NCBI GenBank assembly: GCA_020445335.1
Contig: JAGRGU010000011.1
Span: 1-37,555 of the forward strand
Source of the DNA: Gammaproteobacteria bacterium
Lineage (GTDB): Bacteria; Pseudomonadota; Gammaproteobacteria; Chromatiales; Chromatiaceae
DNA: 37,555 nucleotides
Direction: 5' to 3'
Numbering within the stretch: the first letter of the stretch is position 1; each line of letters begins with the position of its first letter. Below the pieces are notes generated by a model. That model did no database searches. It saw only the letters and a program-made list of their open reading frames with translations, and was not told the DNA's origin. The translations under genes were made by a program, and so were the position numbers. Shown here piece by piece: positions 1 through 10,582 of the stretch.

Positions 1-1159
<1,159 letters not shown>

Positions 1160-1180
1160 CTATCAAACCGAATTTGTTAG

Positions 1181-1546
1181 TTAATCCAATCTGTGCACGA
1201 CCAGGACCGGCGCTATCTGAACCAGCAGATAGACGCCGAAAAGTGCTCCGGCACTCAGTGGTTTCACCCAGATAATCGCTGCCGCAAAGAGCATTGCCGC
1301 GAGAATAAGTTTCTGCAGCTCAGCACCGTAAAAACGGCGAAGCAGCGCTACCGGCTCCTGTGCCCGGTAATTTACGAACACACGAAGCGCGAACAGAGCG
1401 TTGGTCGCCGTTGCTATCAATCCCCCGATCAGACCCGACCAGGCATATATCCATCCAGGGAAAATCAGCAGCAGTGAGGCGATAATCGTTACCGCCAATT
1501 GAGCGATAACCAGCCGCCATGCCTGCCTGGCGCTGGCCAGATTCAT
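1181..1546 (-). CDS. atpI: ATP synthase assembly protein I
   Basis: This is the small membrane protein that heads proteobacterial atp operons. It is thought to help assemble the c-ring or supply Mg2+. The 121 residues carry four hydrophobic segments (about 13-29, 32-52, 74-92, 96-115), as in the family. I chose the ATG at 1546 rather than the open frame extending to 1675, because the extension is polar and low in family character and contains a near-consensus promoter at 1595-1623 that should lie upstream of the gene. The ribosome-binding site is weak (ACGGGA). The sequence is divergent, as AtpI usually is, so naming rests partly on position ahead of atpB. Confidence 0.88.
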   Translation of the reverse strand: MNLASARQAWRLVIAQLAVTIIASLLLIFPGWIYAWSGLIGGLIATATNALFALRVFVNYRAQEPVALLRRFYGAELQKLILAAMLFAAAIIWVKPLSAGALFGVYLLVQIAPVLVVHRLD

Positions 1547-1594
1547 CAACGCAAATGATCCCGTTGCAGAAGTCGATCCCCTTGGACGGCGGCT

Positions 1595-1623
1595 AGTATA
1601 AGGGCTGCGGGATATAAGGTCAA
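1595..1623 (-). promoter_or_regulatory. Sigma-70 promoter of the atp operon
   Basis: On the minus strand a -35 TTGACC (1618-1623) and a -10 TATACT (1595-1600) are separated by exactly 17 nt. Transcription should start near 1588, giving a leader of about 40 nt before the atpI ATG. A second possible -10 (TATAAT, 1674-1679) with a poor -35 (TTCCGA) lies further upstream and could be an additional promoter. The stretch between atpI and the parB stop is otherwise empty. Confidence 0.8.
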
Positions 1624-1746
1624 AAGATAGCCAAATAAATTTTTTATGGCCTGCGCCGCGTCCCGATAAGCACATTATATCGATCGTCGACCGCTTCGGA
1701 AGTGATACGCTTCAGGCCCGGAGAGTCAGCACCATTGGCGCTCCAA

Positions 1747-2628
1747 CTATTTGATATGGTCGAGAATACCTTCGAGCTCATCGAGGTTGTTGTAGCTGAT
1801 GACCAGCTTGCCCTTGCCACCTGGACTCTGCTGGATTTTGACTTTTGCGCCGAGCTTGTCCACCAGGCTGTTCTCCAGCCGTGCGACATTCGGATCGATC
1901 TCCTCGGATTGAGGTTGAGGCTTGACGCTCGACTCCAACCCCTGCAGCCTGCGCACCAGTTTTTCCGTTTCGCGTACCGACAGTCCCTGCGCGACCACCT
2001 GCCTGGCGGCATCGCTCTGCTGCTTCTGCGGCAATCCGAGCAGGGCGCGCGCGTGGCCCATCTCCAGACGGCGCTCCTCGATGAGGATTTTGACGTCGGC
2101 ATTGAGTTCGAGCAGGCGCAAAAGATTGGTGACCGTGGTGCGGGACTTGCCGATCGCCTGGGCGATCTGCTGATGCGTCAGTTCGAACTCTTCCAGCAGT
2201 CGCTGCAGCGCAGAGGCCTCTTCAAGCGGGTTCAGGTCGTCGCGCTGGATGTTTTCGATCAAACCCATCGCCATCGCGGTCTTGTCCGGGACGTCACGCA
2301 CCACCGCCGGAATGTCACTGAGCCCGGCCTGTTGCGCGGCCCGCCAACGGCGTTCACCGGCGATAATCTCGTAGCGACTCCCTTCGATCGGCCTGACAAC
2401 GATCGGCTGCACCACGCCCTGTGCGGCAATGGAGTCCGCCAACTCCTGCAGGCTCTCCGCATCGAAGCTGCGGCGAGGCTGGAATCTGCCGCGCTGAATC
2501 AGATCGACGGGCAGCGTATCCACCGATCGTTCGGCCAGCGCCTCTTCTCCGGCTCGCTCCTGTTGGCTGTTCACCCCACCGAGCAGGGCATCGAGACCAC
2601 GTCCGAGACCATGTTTTTTAGCTGCCAT
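1747..2628 (-). CDS. parB: Chromosome-partitioning protein ParB (CTPase clamp)
   Basis: ParB binds parS near the origin, spreads as a CTP-dependent sliding clamp and stimulates ParA. The 293-residue protein begins with the typical basic GLGRGLDALL segment (residues 7-16), has the CTP-binding motif GERRWRA at 91-97 and ENIQR at 125-129, then the helix-turn-helix region (about 150-171, THQQIAQAIGKSRTTV). The C-terminal dimerisation domain is at about 245-293. It starts 27 nt after the parA stop, so the two form an operon. The matching parS sequences lie inside recF at 19824 and 20439. Length and motifs are complete. Confidence 0.98.
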   Translation of the reverse strand: MAAKKHGLGRGLDALLGGVNSQQERAGEEALAERSVDTLPVDLIQRGRFQPRRSFDAESLQELADSIAAQGVVQPIVVRPIEGSRYEIIAGERRWRAAQQAGLSDIPAVVRDVPDKTAMAMGLIENIQRDDLNPLEEASALQRLLEEFELTHQQIAQAIGKSRTTVTNLLRLLELNADVKILIEERRLEMGHARALLGLPQKQQSDAARQVVAQGLSVRETEKLVRRLQGLESSVKPQPQSEEIDPNVARLENSLVDKLGAKVKIQQSPGGKGKLVISYNNLDELEGILDHIK

Positions 2629-2655
2629 CGTCTATCTCAAATATGAAGTCGGTCA

Positions 2656-3441
2656 TCAGGCCGATGCGTTGATTGGCGCCTCATTGCGTCTCAAAAACTC
2701 ACGCGCCAACTCCAGGTAGGAGATGGCCCCGCGCGACTTGTCGTCGTACAGCAGGATAGGCAGACCGTGACTCGGCGCCTCGGCCAGGCGCACATTGCGC
2801 GGAATGATGGTGGTAAAAACCTTGTTGCTGAAATAGTGAAGCAACTGCGCCGAGACATCGTTGGTCAGGCGGTTACGAGGATCGTGCATCGTGCGCAGTA
2901 TGCCTTCGATCTTCAGCGCGGGATTACGGCTGGCCTGGATCTGGCGAATGGTGTTGATCAGCGATGACAGACCCTCGAGCGCATAGTACTCACACTGGAT
3001 CGGGATCAGCACGCTGTGCGCGGCAACCAGTGCATTGAGCGTGAGCATGTTGAGCGAGGGAGGGCAGTCGATGATGACGAAGTCGTAGTGCTCCTCGACC
3101 CCCTCCAGTGCCAGATTGAGCCGTTTCTCCTTCAGCGGTGCGTTCATCAGGCCGACTTCCGCGGCGGTCAGATCCGAGTTGGCCGGCAGCACATCGAACT
3201 CGGCATTGGGCGAACGCACGATCGCCTTGTGCAGTTTCGACTCACCCAGCAGCACATCGCAGCTGGAGCGCTTCAACTCATGCTTGTTGACCCCGCAACC
3301 CATGGTTGCATTGCCTTGCGGATCAATGTCCAGCAACAGCACCTTGCGCCCCAGCGAAGCCAGCGAGGCAGTCAGGTTGACAGCAGTGGTGGTCTTGCCC
3401 ACACCACCTTTCTGATTGGCAACTGCTACTATTCGACCCAT
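2656..3441 (-). CDS. parA: Chromosome-partitioning ATPase ParA (Soj)
   Basis: This is a Walker-type ATPase that forms nucleoid-bound gradients used to move ParB-parS complexes. The deviant Walker A motif KGGVGKTTT is at residues 11-19, with the signature lysine first. DIDPQGN (about 38-44) and the hydrophobic Walker B stretch FVIIDCPPSL (about 121-130) follow. At 261 residues it lacks the N-terminal DNA-binding domain of plasmid ParA proteins, so it is the chromosomal type. The start at 3441 places the nucleotide-binding strand directly at the N terminus, as in the family. In many gammaproteobacteria parA follows rsmG; here a thiolase and a zinc-ribbon gene lie between them. Confidence 0.98.
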   Translation of the reverse strand: MGRIVAVANQKGGVGKTTTAVNLTASLASLGRKVLLLDIDPQGNATMGCGVNKHELKRSSCDVLLGESKLHKAIVRSPNAEFDVLPANSDLTAAEVGLMNAPLKEKRLNLALEGVEEHYDFVIIDCPPSLNMLTLNALVAAHSVLIPIQCEYYALEGLSSLINTIRQIQASRNPALKIEGILRTMHDPRNRLTNDVSAQLLHYFSNKVFTTIIPRNVRLAEAPSHGLPILLYDDKSRGAISYLELAREFLRRNEAPINASA

Positions 3442-3806
3442 GGGTTCATCCAGGCACGTTGTCCTCTATAGTTGCTCCTGCCAGAGCCGCGGGGACTCGG
3501 GGAGAACGGGCACTGAGAATAGCAGAAAGCGCCCGGCGGTGCCCGCGGCAATGAGTCGATTGTAAACCGGCTCACTTTTATCGTTATATTAATTTCTCTT
3601 ATATTTTACTGGCCATTCGAACGACGCCAAGTTATCTTTCACTGTCCCGGATCTGCCCGTTACCCTCACGCTCTGCATGAGCGTTGCGCGCCAACAGAAT
3701 TCGCCGCGCCGGACCGGGGGCAGAACGGTCCGCAATAGAATTGAAGCGTATCGTGCTCCGGGTAGATCCAGAATTTTCCAAGAACCACAAGGTGGAGGAG
3801 AGCGGC
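3442..3806. other. Divergent intergenic region between parA and the thiolase gene
   Basis: This 365-bp gap must hold the promoters for parAB (leftward) and the thiolase (rightward). The part next to parA is GC-rich. An AT-rich island at about 3575-3612 contains several TATATT/TTATAT-like hexamers on both strands, but no -35/-10 pair is convincing. No parS, DnaA box, tRNA or terminator is seen. An in-frame extension of the thiolase upstream to 3684 exists but has no family character. Confidence 0.5.
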
Positions 3807-4994
3807 ATGAGCAATACAAGAGAAGTTGTGGTACTCAGCGGTGTGCGAACCCCGATCGGCGACTATGGCGGAGGACTCAAATCCCTCTCTCCCACCGATC
3901 TCGGGGCGCTCGTGGTGCGCGAAGCGATCGCACGCGCCAAGGTGGACGCGGCCCAGATCGGGCATGGCGTGATCGGCAACGTGATCCACTCCCAAGCCAA
4001 GGATATGTACGTCTCGCGCGTCTCCTGCGTGGATGGTGGCATGTCGCACGAATCCGGTGCGCTTACGGTCAACCGCCTCTGCGGTTCCGGGATGCAGGCG
4101 ATCGTCTCCGCGGCACAGATGATCATGCTCGGCGATACCGATTATGCTGTCGGCGGCGGCACCGAATCGATGAGCCAGGCCGGCTATCTGATGCCGGCGG
4201 CACGCTGGGGCGCCCGCATGGCCGATACCAAAGTGATCGACATGATGGTCGGTGCGCTGACCGATCCGTTCGATACCGTACATATGGGCATAACCGCGGA
4301 GAATCTGGCCGACAAGTGGGCACTGTCACGCGAGGCACAGGACGAATTCTCGGCCGAGAGTCACCGCCGCGCCGCCGCGGCCATCGCCGCCGGGCACTTC
4401 AAAGAGCAGATCCTGCCCGTTGAGATCAAGTCGCGCAAAGGTGTCCAGGTGGTCGATACCGACGAGCACGTTCGCGCCGATGTCACCTCCGAGAGCCTCG
4501 CCAAGCTGCGCGCCGCGTTCAAGCGGGATGGATCTGTAACCGCCGGCAATGCATCGGGCATCAATGACGGTGCAGCTGCGGTCGTTCTCGCCGACGCCGC
4601 GAGTGCCGAGCAGGCAGGACTTGAGCCGATGGCGAGACTGCTCAGCTACGGTTTCGCCGGCGTCGACCCGAGCATCATGGGCGAGGGTCCGATTCCGGCG
4701 GTCAAATCGGCGCTGGGTCGCGCCGGGTTGTCGCTCGGCGACATGGACGTAATCGAGTCGAACGAAGCCTTCGCGGCGCAGGCTTTGGCGGTCTGCAAGG
4801 GCCTGGATCTTGATCCGGCGAAAGCCAACCCGAACGGCGGCGCGGTGGCGCTGGGTCACCCCATCGGTGCCACCGGTGCGATTCTGACCGTCAAAGCACT
4901 CTACGAACTGCGGCGCATCGGTGGTCGCTATGCGTTGGTCACCATGTGCATCGGCGGCGGGCAGGGTATCGCCGCCGTGTTCGAGCGCTTGTAA
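3807..4994 (+). CDS. bktB: Beta-ketothiolase / acetyl-CoA acetyltransferase (BktB-like)
   Basis: This is a thiolase that condenses or cleaves acyl-CoA and acetyl-CoA, giving acetoacetyl-CoA or 3-ketoacyl-CoA for polyhydroxyalkanoate synthesis or fatty-acid use in the cytoplasm. The 395 residues include the nucleophile Cys92 in NRLCGSGMQAI, the NEAFAAQ motif at 319-325, His351 in GHPIGATGA and the acid/base Cys381 in CIGGGQG, so the active site is complete. From memory of the family it looks closest to BktB of Cupriavidus (GVRT near the start and the WGARM and TAGNAS stretches). I chose the ATG at 3807 because GGAGGAG ends 6 nt before it. It is transcribed away from parAB and has no PHA genes beside it, so the pathway role is inferred. 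Confidence 0.9.
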   Translation: MSNTREVVVLSGVRTPIGDYGGGLKSLSPTDLGALVVREAIARAKVDAAQIGHGVIGNVIHSQAKDMYVSRVSCVDGGMSHESGALTVNRLCGSGMQAIVSAAQMIMLGDTDYAVGGGTESMSQAGYLMPAARWGARMADTKVIDMMVGALTDPFDTVHMGITAENLADKWALSREAQDEFSAESHRRAAAAIAAGHFKEQILPVEIKSRKGVQVVDTDEHVRADVTSESLAKLRAAFKRDGSVTAGNASGINDGAAAVVLADAASAEQAGLEPMARLLSYGFAGVDPSIMGEGPIPAVKSALGRAGLSLGDMDVIESNEAFAAQALAVCKGLDLDPAKANPNGGAVALGHPIGATGAILTVKALYELRRIGGRYALVTMCIGGGQGIAAVFERL

Positions 4995-4995
4995 G

Positions 4996-5030
4996 CCCGT
5001 GCGCGCGGGTATCTGTGGCCCACCCGGGCC
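4996..5030. terminator. Two adjacent GC hairpins between convergent genes (possible terminator)
   Basis: The 52-bp gap between the thiolase stop and the zinc-ribbon stop holds two small stems. The first has arms CCCG 4996-4999 and CGGG 5006-5009 with a 6-nt loop. The second has arms GGCCC 5017-5021 and GGGCC 5026-5030 with loop ACCC. Neither is followed by a T-run on either strand, so intrinsic termination is uncertain. Confidence 0.3.
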
Positions 5031-5046
5031 GTGATACTCGCGCCAC

Positions 5047-5340
5047 TCATTTGAACAAATCATCCGCCGCCCTGCGCAGCGACTCCGAAGCATCCGCCTG
5101 AGCGTTCGCGGCGAGCATCGTCGCTTCGAAATAGTCGCAGAAATTGGCGCGCTGTTTATCCATTACCGCTTCCGCCATCGGCTCCTGGCACTGATTGGCC
5201 CGGCCGGTATCGAACCAGCGGCAGTTTCGACAGACCCGTGTCGGCTTGCCGCACCGCAAACAGAAAGTTTCGCGCCCATAGTCCGCTGCCTGTAACTCGG
5301 CGCCGCATTGCCAGCAGCTGCCGATTATCTTCTTTTCCAT
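5047..5340 (-). CDS. Small eight-cysteine zinc-ribbon protein, function unknown
   Basis: This 97-residue cytoplasmic protein has cysteines in a zinc-ribbon pattern: Cys9/Cys12, Cys27/Cys30, Cys37/Cys40, Cys51 and Cys68. The first two pairs could bind one zinc and the last four another. The C-terminal third (CRNCRWFD, then the stretch ending ANFCDYFE) resembles a conserved hypothetical family I have seen in Proteobacteria, but no function is established. The tail (about 75-97) is a polar, alanine-rich helix. The start at 5340 follows a GGGACGGGA stretch and lies 13 nt after the rsmG stop, so it is the third gene of mnmG-rsmG. A link to rRNA/tRNA modification is only inferred from that position. 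Confidence 0.75.
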   Translation of the reverse strand: MEKKIIGSCWQCGAELQAADYGRETFCLRCGKPTRVCRNCRWFDTGRANQCQEPMAEAVMDKQRANFCDYFEATMLAANAQADASESLRRAADDLFK

Positions 5341-5353
5341 ATCCCGTCCCGTC

Positions 5354-6019
5354 TCACTCGCTCTCACCCTCGCGATCGCGCCACAATCTGACCGCGGTTC
5401 TGCTGCCTTCCGTTCCCGCAACCTTGAGCGGGAAGACTTTCGATCGCACCCCCTGGTCGGCCAGCCGCACGAGCTCCTGGTGCGGAACCTTGCCTTTCAG
5501 CGCCAGCATACCACCCTCGGCCTTGAGCAGATGGGAGGCAAGGCGGAAAATCTCGGGCAGCGCCGCGAAGGCTCGCGACAGGATGAGGTCGAAAGCACAG
5601 TCGGGCTGGAAGCGCTCGACCCGCGCGCAGACCACGCTGATATTCGCCAGTTGCAGCTCCAGCTTCGCCTGCTCCATGAAGCGGCACTTCTTGCTGTTGG
5701 CATCGAGCAGCGTGACATGCACATCGGGTCGCGCGATCGCCACGGGTATGCCGGGCAGGCCGGCACCGCTGCCCAGGTCGAGCATTCGCGTTCCGCTCAA
5801 CAGCGGCAGCACCGCCAACGAGTCGAGCAGCTGACGGGAGACCGCAACCACGGGGTCGCGCACCGCGGTCAGATTGTAGGCTCGGTTCCACTTCATCAGC
5901 AGCGCCAGATACGCCACCAGCACCCCCTGGCGTTGGTTGTCGAGCGCTAGCCGCATCTCGCCCAGACCCTGGTCGAGTTCGCTGCGCCAACGCGCCCGCT
6001 GGGCCTCCGCGTCGATCAT
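5354..6019 (-). CDS. rsmG: 16S rRNA (guanine-N7) methyltransferase RsmG (GidB)
   Basis: RsmG methylates G527 of 16S rRNA with S-adenosylmethionine. The 221-residue protein has the SAM-binding glycine motif [16 protein letters not shown] (about 79-94), the acidic end of the second strand ([13 protein letters not shown], about 100-112) and the conserved SRAFA stretch. The ATG at 6019 overlaps the mnmG stop as ATGA (6016-6019), which indicates translational coupling and settles the start, although the frame stays open upstream inside mnmG. Loss of this enzyme is known to give low-level streptomycin resistance in other bacteria. Confidence 0.97.
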   Translation of the reverse strand: MIDAEAQRARWRSELDQGLGEMRLALDNQRQGVLVAYLALLMKWNRAYNLTAVRDPVVAVSRQLLDSLAVLPLLSGTRMLDLGSGAGLPGIPVAIARPDVHVTLLDANSKKCRFMEQAKLELQLANISVVCARVERFQPDCAFDLILSRAFAALPEIFRLASHLLKAEGGMLALKGKVPHQELVRLADQGVRSKVFPLKVAGTEGSRTAVRLWRDREGESE

Positions 6020-7890
6020 GCGGAGTGCCGTTTGAGATGGATCAACAACAGTGAGATCGCTGCCGGTGTTATGCCGGGTATCCGACCGGCCTGTCCCAGC
6101 GTCTCCGGCCGGCTCCTGGTCAGCTTCTCGGTCACTTCGGTGGAGAGCCCGCGCACCTTGGCGTAGTCGATGTCGGGCGGCAGCGCAACCGAAGCCTTCT
6201 CTCTCAGCTTGTCGATCTCCAGCTGCTGCCTTCTGATGTAACCGGCGTACTTCACCTGCACATCGAGCTGCTCGGCCACGCTCGGGTCGTCGACACCCGG
6301 CGCCAGGTCGGGTTGCGCGCAGAGCGCCTGGTAACTCACTTCCGGACGGGCCAGCAACTCCAGCGCCCGGCACTCGCGCGACAGGGCCAGGCCCAGACCG
6401 GCGCTGATTCTGTCGCCGCTTTCGCTTCCCGGGCGCACCCAGATATCCTGCAGCCGTTGACGCTCCCGTTCGATCTGTTCACGTTTGCGATCAAACGCGC
6501 GCCAGCGCTCCTCTCCCACCAGACCCAGCCGCCTCCCCCATTCGGTCAGGCGCAGGTCGGCGTTGTCCTCGCGCAGCAGCAGACGATACTCCGCGCGACT
6601 GGTAAACATGCGGTAGGGCTCGGCGGTGCCCCGCGTGATGAGATCGTCGACCAGTACCCCGAGGTAGGCCTCCTCGCGCCCCGGAGTCCAAGACTCCTGA
6701 CCACGAATCGCCAGCACCGCGTTGGCGCCGGCCAGCAATCCCTGCGCCGCCGCCTCTTCGTAACCGGTTGTGCCATTGATCTGGCCGGCGAAAAAGAGCC
6801 CGCGCACCGCTTTGGTCTCGAGGCTGGACTTGAGGTCGCGTGGATCGAAGAAGTCGTATTCGATCGCGTACCCGGGACGGGTGATACGCGCCTGTTCGAA
6901 CCCCTTCATCGATCGCACCAACGCCATCTGCACGTCGAACGGCAGCGACGTGGAGATGCCGTTGGGGTAAATCTCGTTGCTGCGCAGCCCTTCCGGTTCG
7001 ATGAAGATCTGATGCGACGCCCGCTCGGCGAAACGCACCACCTTGTCTTCGATCGAGGGGCAGTATCTGGGCCCTATGCCGTCGATCACGCCGGTGTACA
7101 TCGGCGAGCGTGAGAGCCCGGCGCGGATGATTTCGTGCGTGCGTTCGTTGGTGTGGGTGATGTGGCAGCTCACCTGCCGGGGATGCTGCGCGGCGCTGCC
7201 GAGAAACGAGAACACCGGGGTGGGCTCATCGCCCGGCTGCGCCTGCAGCCCGTCGAAGTCGATGCTGCGCCGGTCGATGCGCGGCGGCGTACCCGTCTTC
7301 AAGCGATCGACATTGAACGGCAATTCGCGCATGCGCGCCGCCAGGCGGTTGGCGGGCGGATCGCCGAAGCGTCCTCCCTGGTAGCTGCTCAAGCCGACAT
7401 GTATCAGACCGGCGAGAAAAGTCCCCGCCGTCAGAACCACCGCGCGCGCGCGAAATTTGAGCCCTATGCCGGTGGCGACACCGGTCACGCGATCGCCCTC
7501 GAGCAGGATGTCGTCGACCGCCTGCTGAAACAGTTCGAGATTCGGCTGATTCTCGAGCGCTTCACGCACCGTCTGACGGTAGAGCTGACGATCCGCCTGC
7601 GCCCGGGTGGCGCGCACCGCCGGACCTTTGCGCGCGTTGAGAGTACGGAACTGGATCCCCCCGAGATCGGCGGCTCTCGCCATCAGGCCATCCAGCGCAT
7701 CGACCTCCCTGACCAAGTGGCCCTTGCCGATACCGCCGATCGCCGGGTTACAGCTCATCTGTCCCAGGGTCTCGATGTTGTGCGTCAACAGCAGCGTGCG
7801 CGCACCCATGCGCGCAGCTGCCAACGCCGCTTCTGTACCCGCGTGACCGCCACCCACTACAATCACATCATAGGTGTCGCTGAAAAACAT
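6016..7890 (-). CDS. mnmG: tRNA uridine-5-carboxymethylaminomethyl modification enzyme MnmG (GidA)
   Basis: This FAD-dependent enzyme works with MnmE to place the carboxymethylaminomethyl group on U34 of tRNAs reading NNA/NNG codons. The 624 residues start with the dinucleotide-binding motif [17 protein letters not shown] (about 13-29). The conserved cysteine region [14 protein letters not shown] follows at about 45-58, with the second cysteine motif [10 protein letters not shown] at about 277-286. The C-terminal MnmE/tRNA-binding helices end at 6016. Length is normal. It heads the mnmG-rsmG-zinc-ribbon operon; upstream a TAAAAT -10-like hexamer at about 7923-7928 has only a weak -35. Its partner mnmE lies 4.7 kb away on the same strand. 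Confidence 0.98.
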   Translation of the reverse strand: MFFSDTYDVIVVGGGHAGTEAALAAARMGARTLLLTHNIETLGQMSCNPAIGGIGKGHLVREVDALDGLMARAADLGGIQFRTLNARKGPAVRATRAQADRQLYRQTVREALENQPNLELFQQAVDDILLEGDRVTGVATGIGLKFRARAVVLTAGTFLAGLIHVGLSSYQGGRFGDPPANRLAARMRELPFNVDRLKTGTPPRIDRRSIDFDGLQAQPGDEPTPVFSFLGSAAQHPRQVSCHITHTNERTHEIIRAGLSRSPMYTGVIDGIGPRYCPSIEDKVVRFAERASHQIFIEPEGLRSNEIYPNGISTSLPFDVQMALVRSMKGFEQARITRPGYAIEYDFFDPRDLKSSLETKAVRGLFFAGQINGTTGYEEAAAQGLLAGANAVLAIRGQESWTPGREEAYLGVLVDDLITRGTAEPYRMFTSRAEYRLLLREDNADLRLTEWGRRLGLVGEERWRAFDRKREQIERERQRLQDIWVRPGSESGDRISAGLGLALSRECRALELLARPEVSYQALCAQPDLAPGVDDPSVAEQLDVQVKYAGYIRRQQLEIDKLREKASVALPPDIDYAKVRGLSTEVTEKLTRSRPETLGQAGRIPGITPAAISLLLIHLKRHSA

Positions 7891-8051
7891 CGCCGCTCCG
7901 ATTGTTCGATAACGGCGCTCATTTTATCCCGGAATGGAGAGCAGGGCAGCCGCCATTGGAAAAGCGGGGCGGTAGCGAAAGATCTTCCCGGCTGACCGGG
8001 TCTACTATCTGCCGGGAGCGGAAATGCCGCAACAAACGAGGTCCTCAGCAT

Positions 8052-8609
8052 ATGCCGGTGCAACACAAGCAAAATCGCAGCAATGGGTATCTGGCCGCGC
8101 TGCTGCTGGCGCTTTCGGCATTCATGCTGCCGGCCAACGCCGCCAGGAACATGCCGCGGATCGCGCCCGAGTTCACTCATGCCGAAGCGGAGGCCTGGCT
8201 CAACGCCGCGCCGCTCTCGCTGCGCTCGCTGCGCGGGCGGGTGGTGCTGGTCGATTTCTGGACCTTCGACTGCTGGAACTGCTATCGCTCCTTCCCCTGG
8301 CTGCACAGCCTCGAGCGGCGCCATGCCGAGGCGCCTTTCGCAGTCATCGGCGTACACACGCCCGAGTTCGAACATGAACGCCAGAAGAGCCGGCTGCTGG
8401 AGAAGATCGAGGAGTACCGGCTGACGCATCCGATCATGATCGACAATGACTTCTCCTACTGGAATGCGGTCGGCAGCCGCTACTGGCCCAGTTTCTATCT
8501 GATCGACAAGCAGGGGATGATTCGTGCCACCTTCTTTGGCCAGACCGATGTCGGCTCGGCGCAGGCGCATAAGATCGACGCGATGATCGATACGCTGCTG
8601 GCCGAATGA
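8052..8609 (+). CDS. Exported thioredoxin-fold protein with CWNC active site
   Basis: This is a predicted periplasmic thiol-disulfide protein. After a short basic stretch, a hydrophobic signal segment lies at about 13-25 and ends in ANA-AR, giving a likely cleavage after residue 30. The mature part shows a redoxin/TlpA-like fold: VLVDFWTFDCWNC with Cys74 and Cys77, then HTPEF, and the cis-proline region SRYWPSFYLID. The CWNC with preceding FWTF resembles the soluble domain of DipZ-type proteins. I chose the ATG at 8052, about 10 nt after a GAGG, because it puts the signal segment at the N terminus. It diverges from mnmG and runs toward the moxR gene 58 nt away. The substrate is unknown. Confidence 0.8.
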   Translation: MPVQHKQNRSNGYLAALLLALSAFMLPANAARNMPRIAPEFTHAEAEAWLNAAPLSLRSLRGRVVLVDFWTFDCWNCYRSFPWLHSLERRHAEAPFAVIGVHTPEFEHERQKSRLLEKIEEYRLTHPIMIDNDFSYWNAVGSRYWPSFYLIDKQGMIRATFFGQTDVGSAQAHKIDAMIDTLLAE

Positions 8610-8667
8610 CGCGCTATCATTGTCCGGATTGAAGATCGAGCGCACTGCTGCCGAAATCAGTTGGGTT

Positions 8668-9585
<918 letters not shown>

Positions 9586-9604
9586 CAGGCGGGCTGGAGC
9601 ACGC

Positions 9605-10582
9605 ATGACCGGCAGCGCAGATCGCACCGCAGACGATTCCTGGCTGAAGAGAGTCCGGCTGCCGATACGCCGCCTGGTATGTGCCGACAGCACGGGCAGT
9701 GCACGCGTCGGCGGTCGTCAGATCTATATCCTGCCAACCGCCTACGGGCTGCTCTACGCGGTGCTGCTGGTACTGATGCTGGTGGGTTCGATCAACTACG
9801 CCAACAACCTGGGCTTTCTACTCACCTTCCTGCTCGCTGGCCTGGGCGTGGTGGCAATGCTTCATACCTGGCGCAATCTGGTCGGCGTGGTACTGCTGAG
9901 CGGGCAGGCGGCTGACATCTTCGCCGGCGAACCGGCCCGTTTCGGCATCCAGCTGAGTAACCTGCGGCGCTGGCCCCGACCCGGATTGCAGCTTGCCGGC
10001 GGCGATGACAGCGACGCCACCGATCTGGCGGCAAGCGAGGCGCAACGGCTGGAGCTCTCCATGCCGAGTCGCAAAAGAGGCCGACTCAGGCTGCCCAGAA
10101 TCACGCTCTCAACGCGCTATCCGCTGGGACTATTTCGCGCCTGGAGCTATGTCGAGCTGCCACTGCATTGCCTGGTCTATCCCGCCCCCGCCGCTGCCTC
10201 CCCGACGCTTGTGGCACCGAGCTACCGGCAGAGCCGGATCGGCGACCGCGGTGTCGGCGCCGACGATTTCACCGGCCAACGCCACTATCGTCCCGGTGAT
10301 TCACCCAGGCATATCAACTGGAAGGCGCTGGCGCGCGAGCAGGGGCTGCTGACCAAACGTTTCGGTGGCGACCGCGCGGAACGCAGATGGCTCGACTGGT
10401 CTCAGCTGCAGGGCGATCAGGAACAGCGCCTCAGCCAACTCTGCCGCGCCATTCTCGACGCCAGCGGCGAGGAGGTGGAGTACGGCCTTAAAATTCCGGG
10501 CACAACAATTCGCCCCGCCCGGGGTCCGGCGCATCGCAATCGCTGCCTGGCGCAACTGGCGCTGTTCGGAGAAGTGGAGTGA
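9605..10582 (+). CDS. DUF58 family membrane protein
   Basis: DUF58 proteins are partners of MoxR ATPases, many with a von Willebrand A-like fold. The exact role is not established. The 325-residue protein has two hydrophobic segments (about 46-61 and 67-86) near the N terminus. A periplasmic or cytosolic beta-rich region follows, then the DUF58 signature at about 218-253 (ADDFTGQRHYRPGDSPRHIN, then WKALAR and KRF). The ATG at 9605 has GGAG a few bases upstream. The stop overlaps the next gene's GTG start (GTGA, 10579-10582), indicating coupling with the transglutaminase. Confidence 0.9.
   Translation: MTGSADRTADDSWLKRVRLPIRRLVCADSTGSARVGGRQIYILPTAYGLLYAVLLVLMLVGSINYANNLGFLLTFLLAGLGVVAMLHTWRNLVGVVLLSGQAADIFAGEPARFGIQLSNLRRWPRPGLQLAGGDDSDATDLAASEAQRLELSMPSRKRGRLRLPRITLSTRYPLGLFRAWSYVELPLHCLVYPAPAAASPTLVAPSYRQSRIGDRGVGADDFTGQRHYRPGDSPRHINWKALAREQGLLTKRFGGDRAERRWLDWSQLQGDQEQRLSQLCRAILDASGEEVEYGLKIPGTTIRPARGPAHRNRCLAQLALFGEVE

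Noticed and set aside
1547..1675. Upstream extension of atpI by 43 codons
   Set aside because: The extension contains the near-consensus atp promoter and shows no AtpI-like sequence.
1702..2646. Long open frame on the plus strand across parB
   Set aside because: It is antisense to a complete, well-conserved ParB and has no family character or ribosome-binding site; it follows from GC-rich codon structure.
3684..3806. Upstream extension of the thiolase by 41 codons
   Set aside because: A strong GGAGGAG precedes the ATG at 3807, and thiolases begin directly with the REVVVLSGVRTP strand.
6313..7113. Plus-strand open frame opposite mnmG
   Set aside because: MnmG is complete on the other strand; the antisense translation resembles no family.
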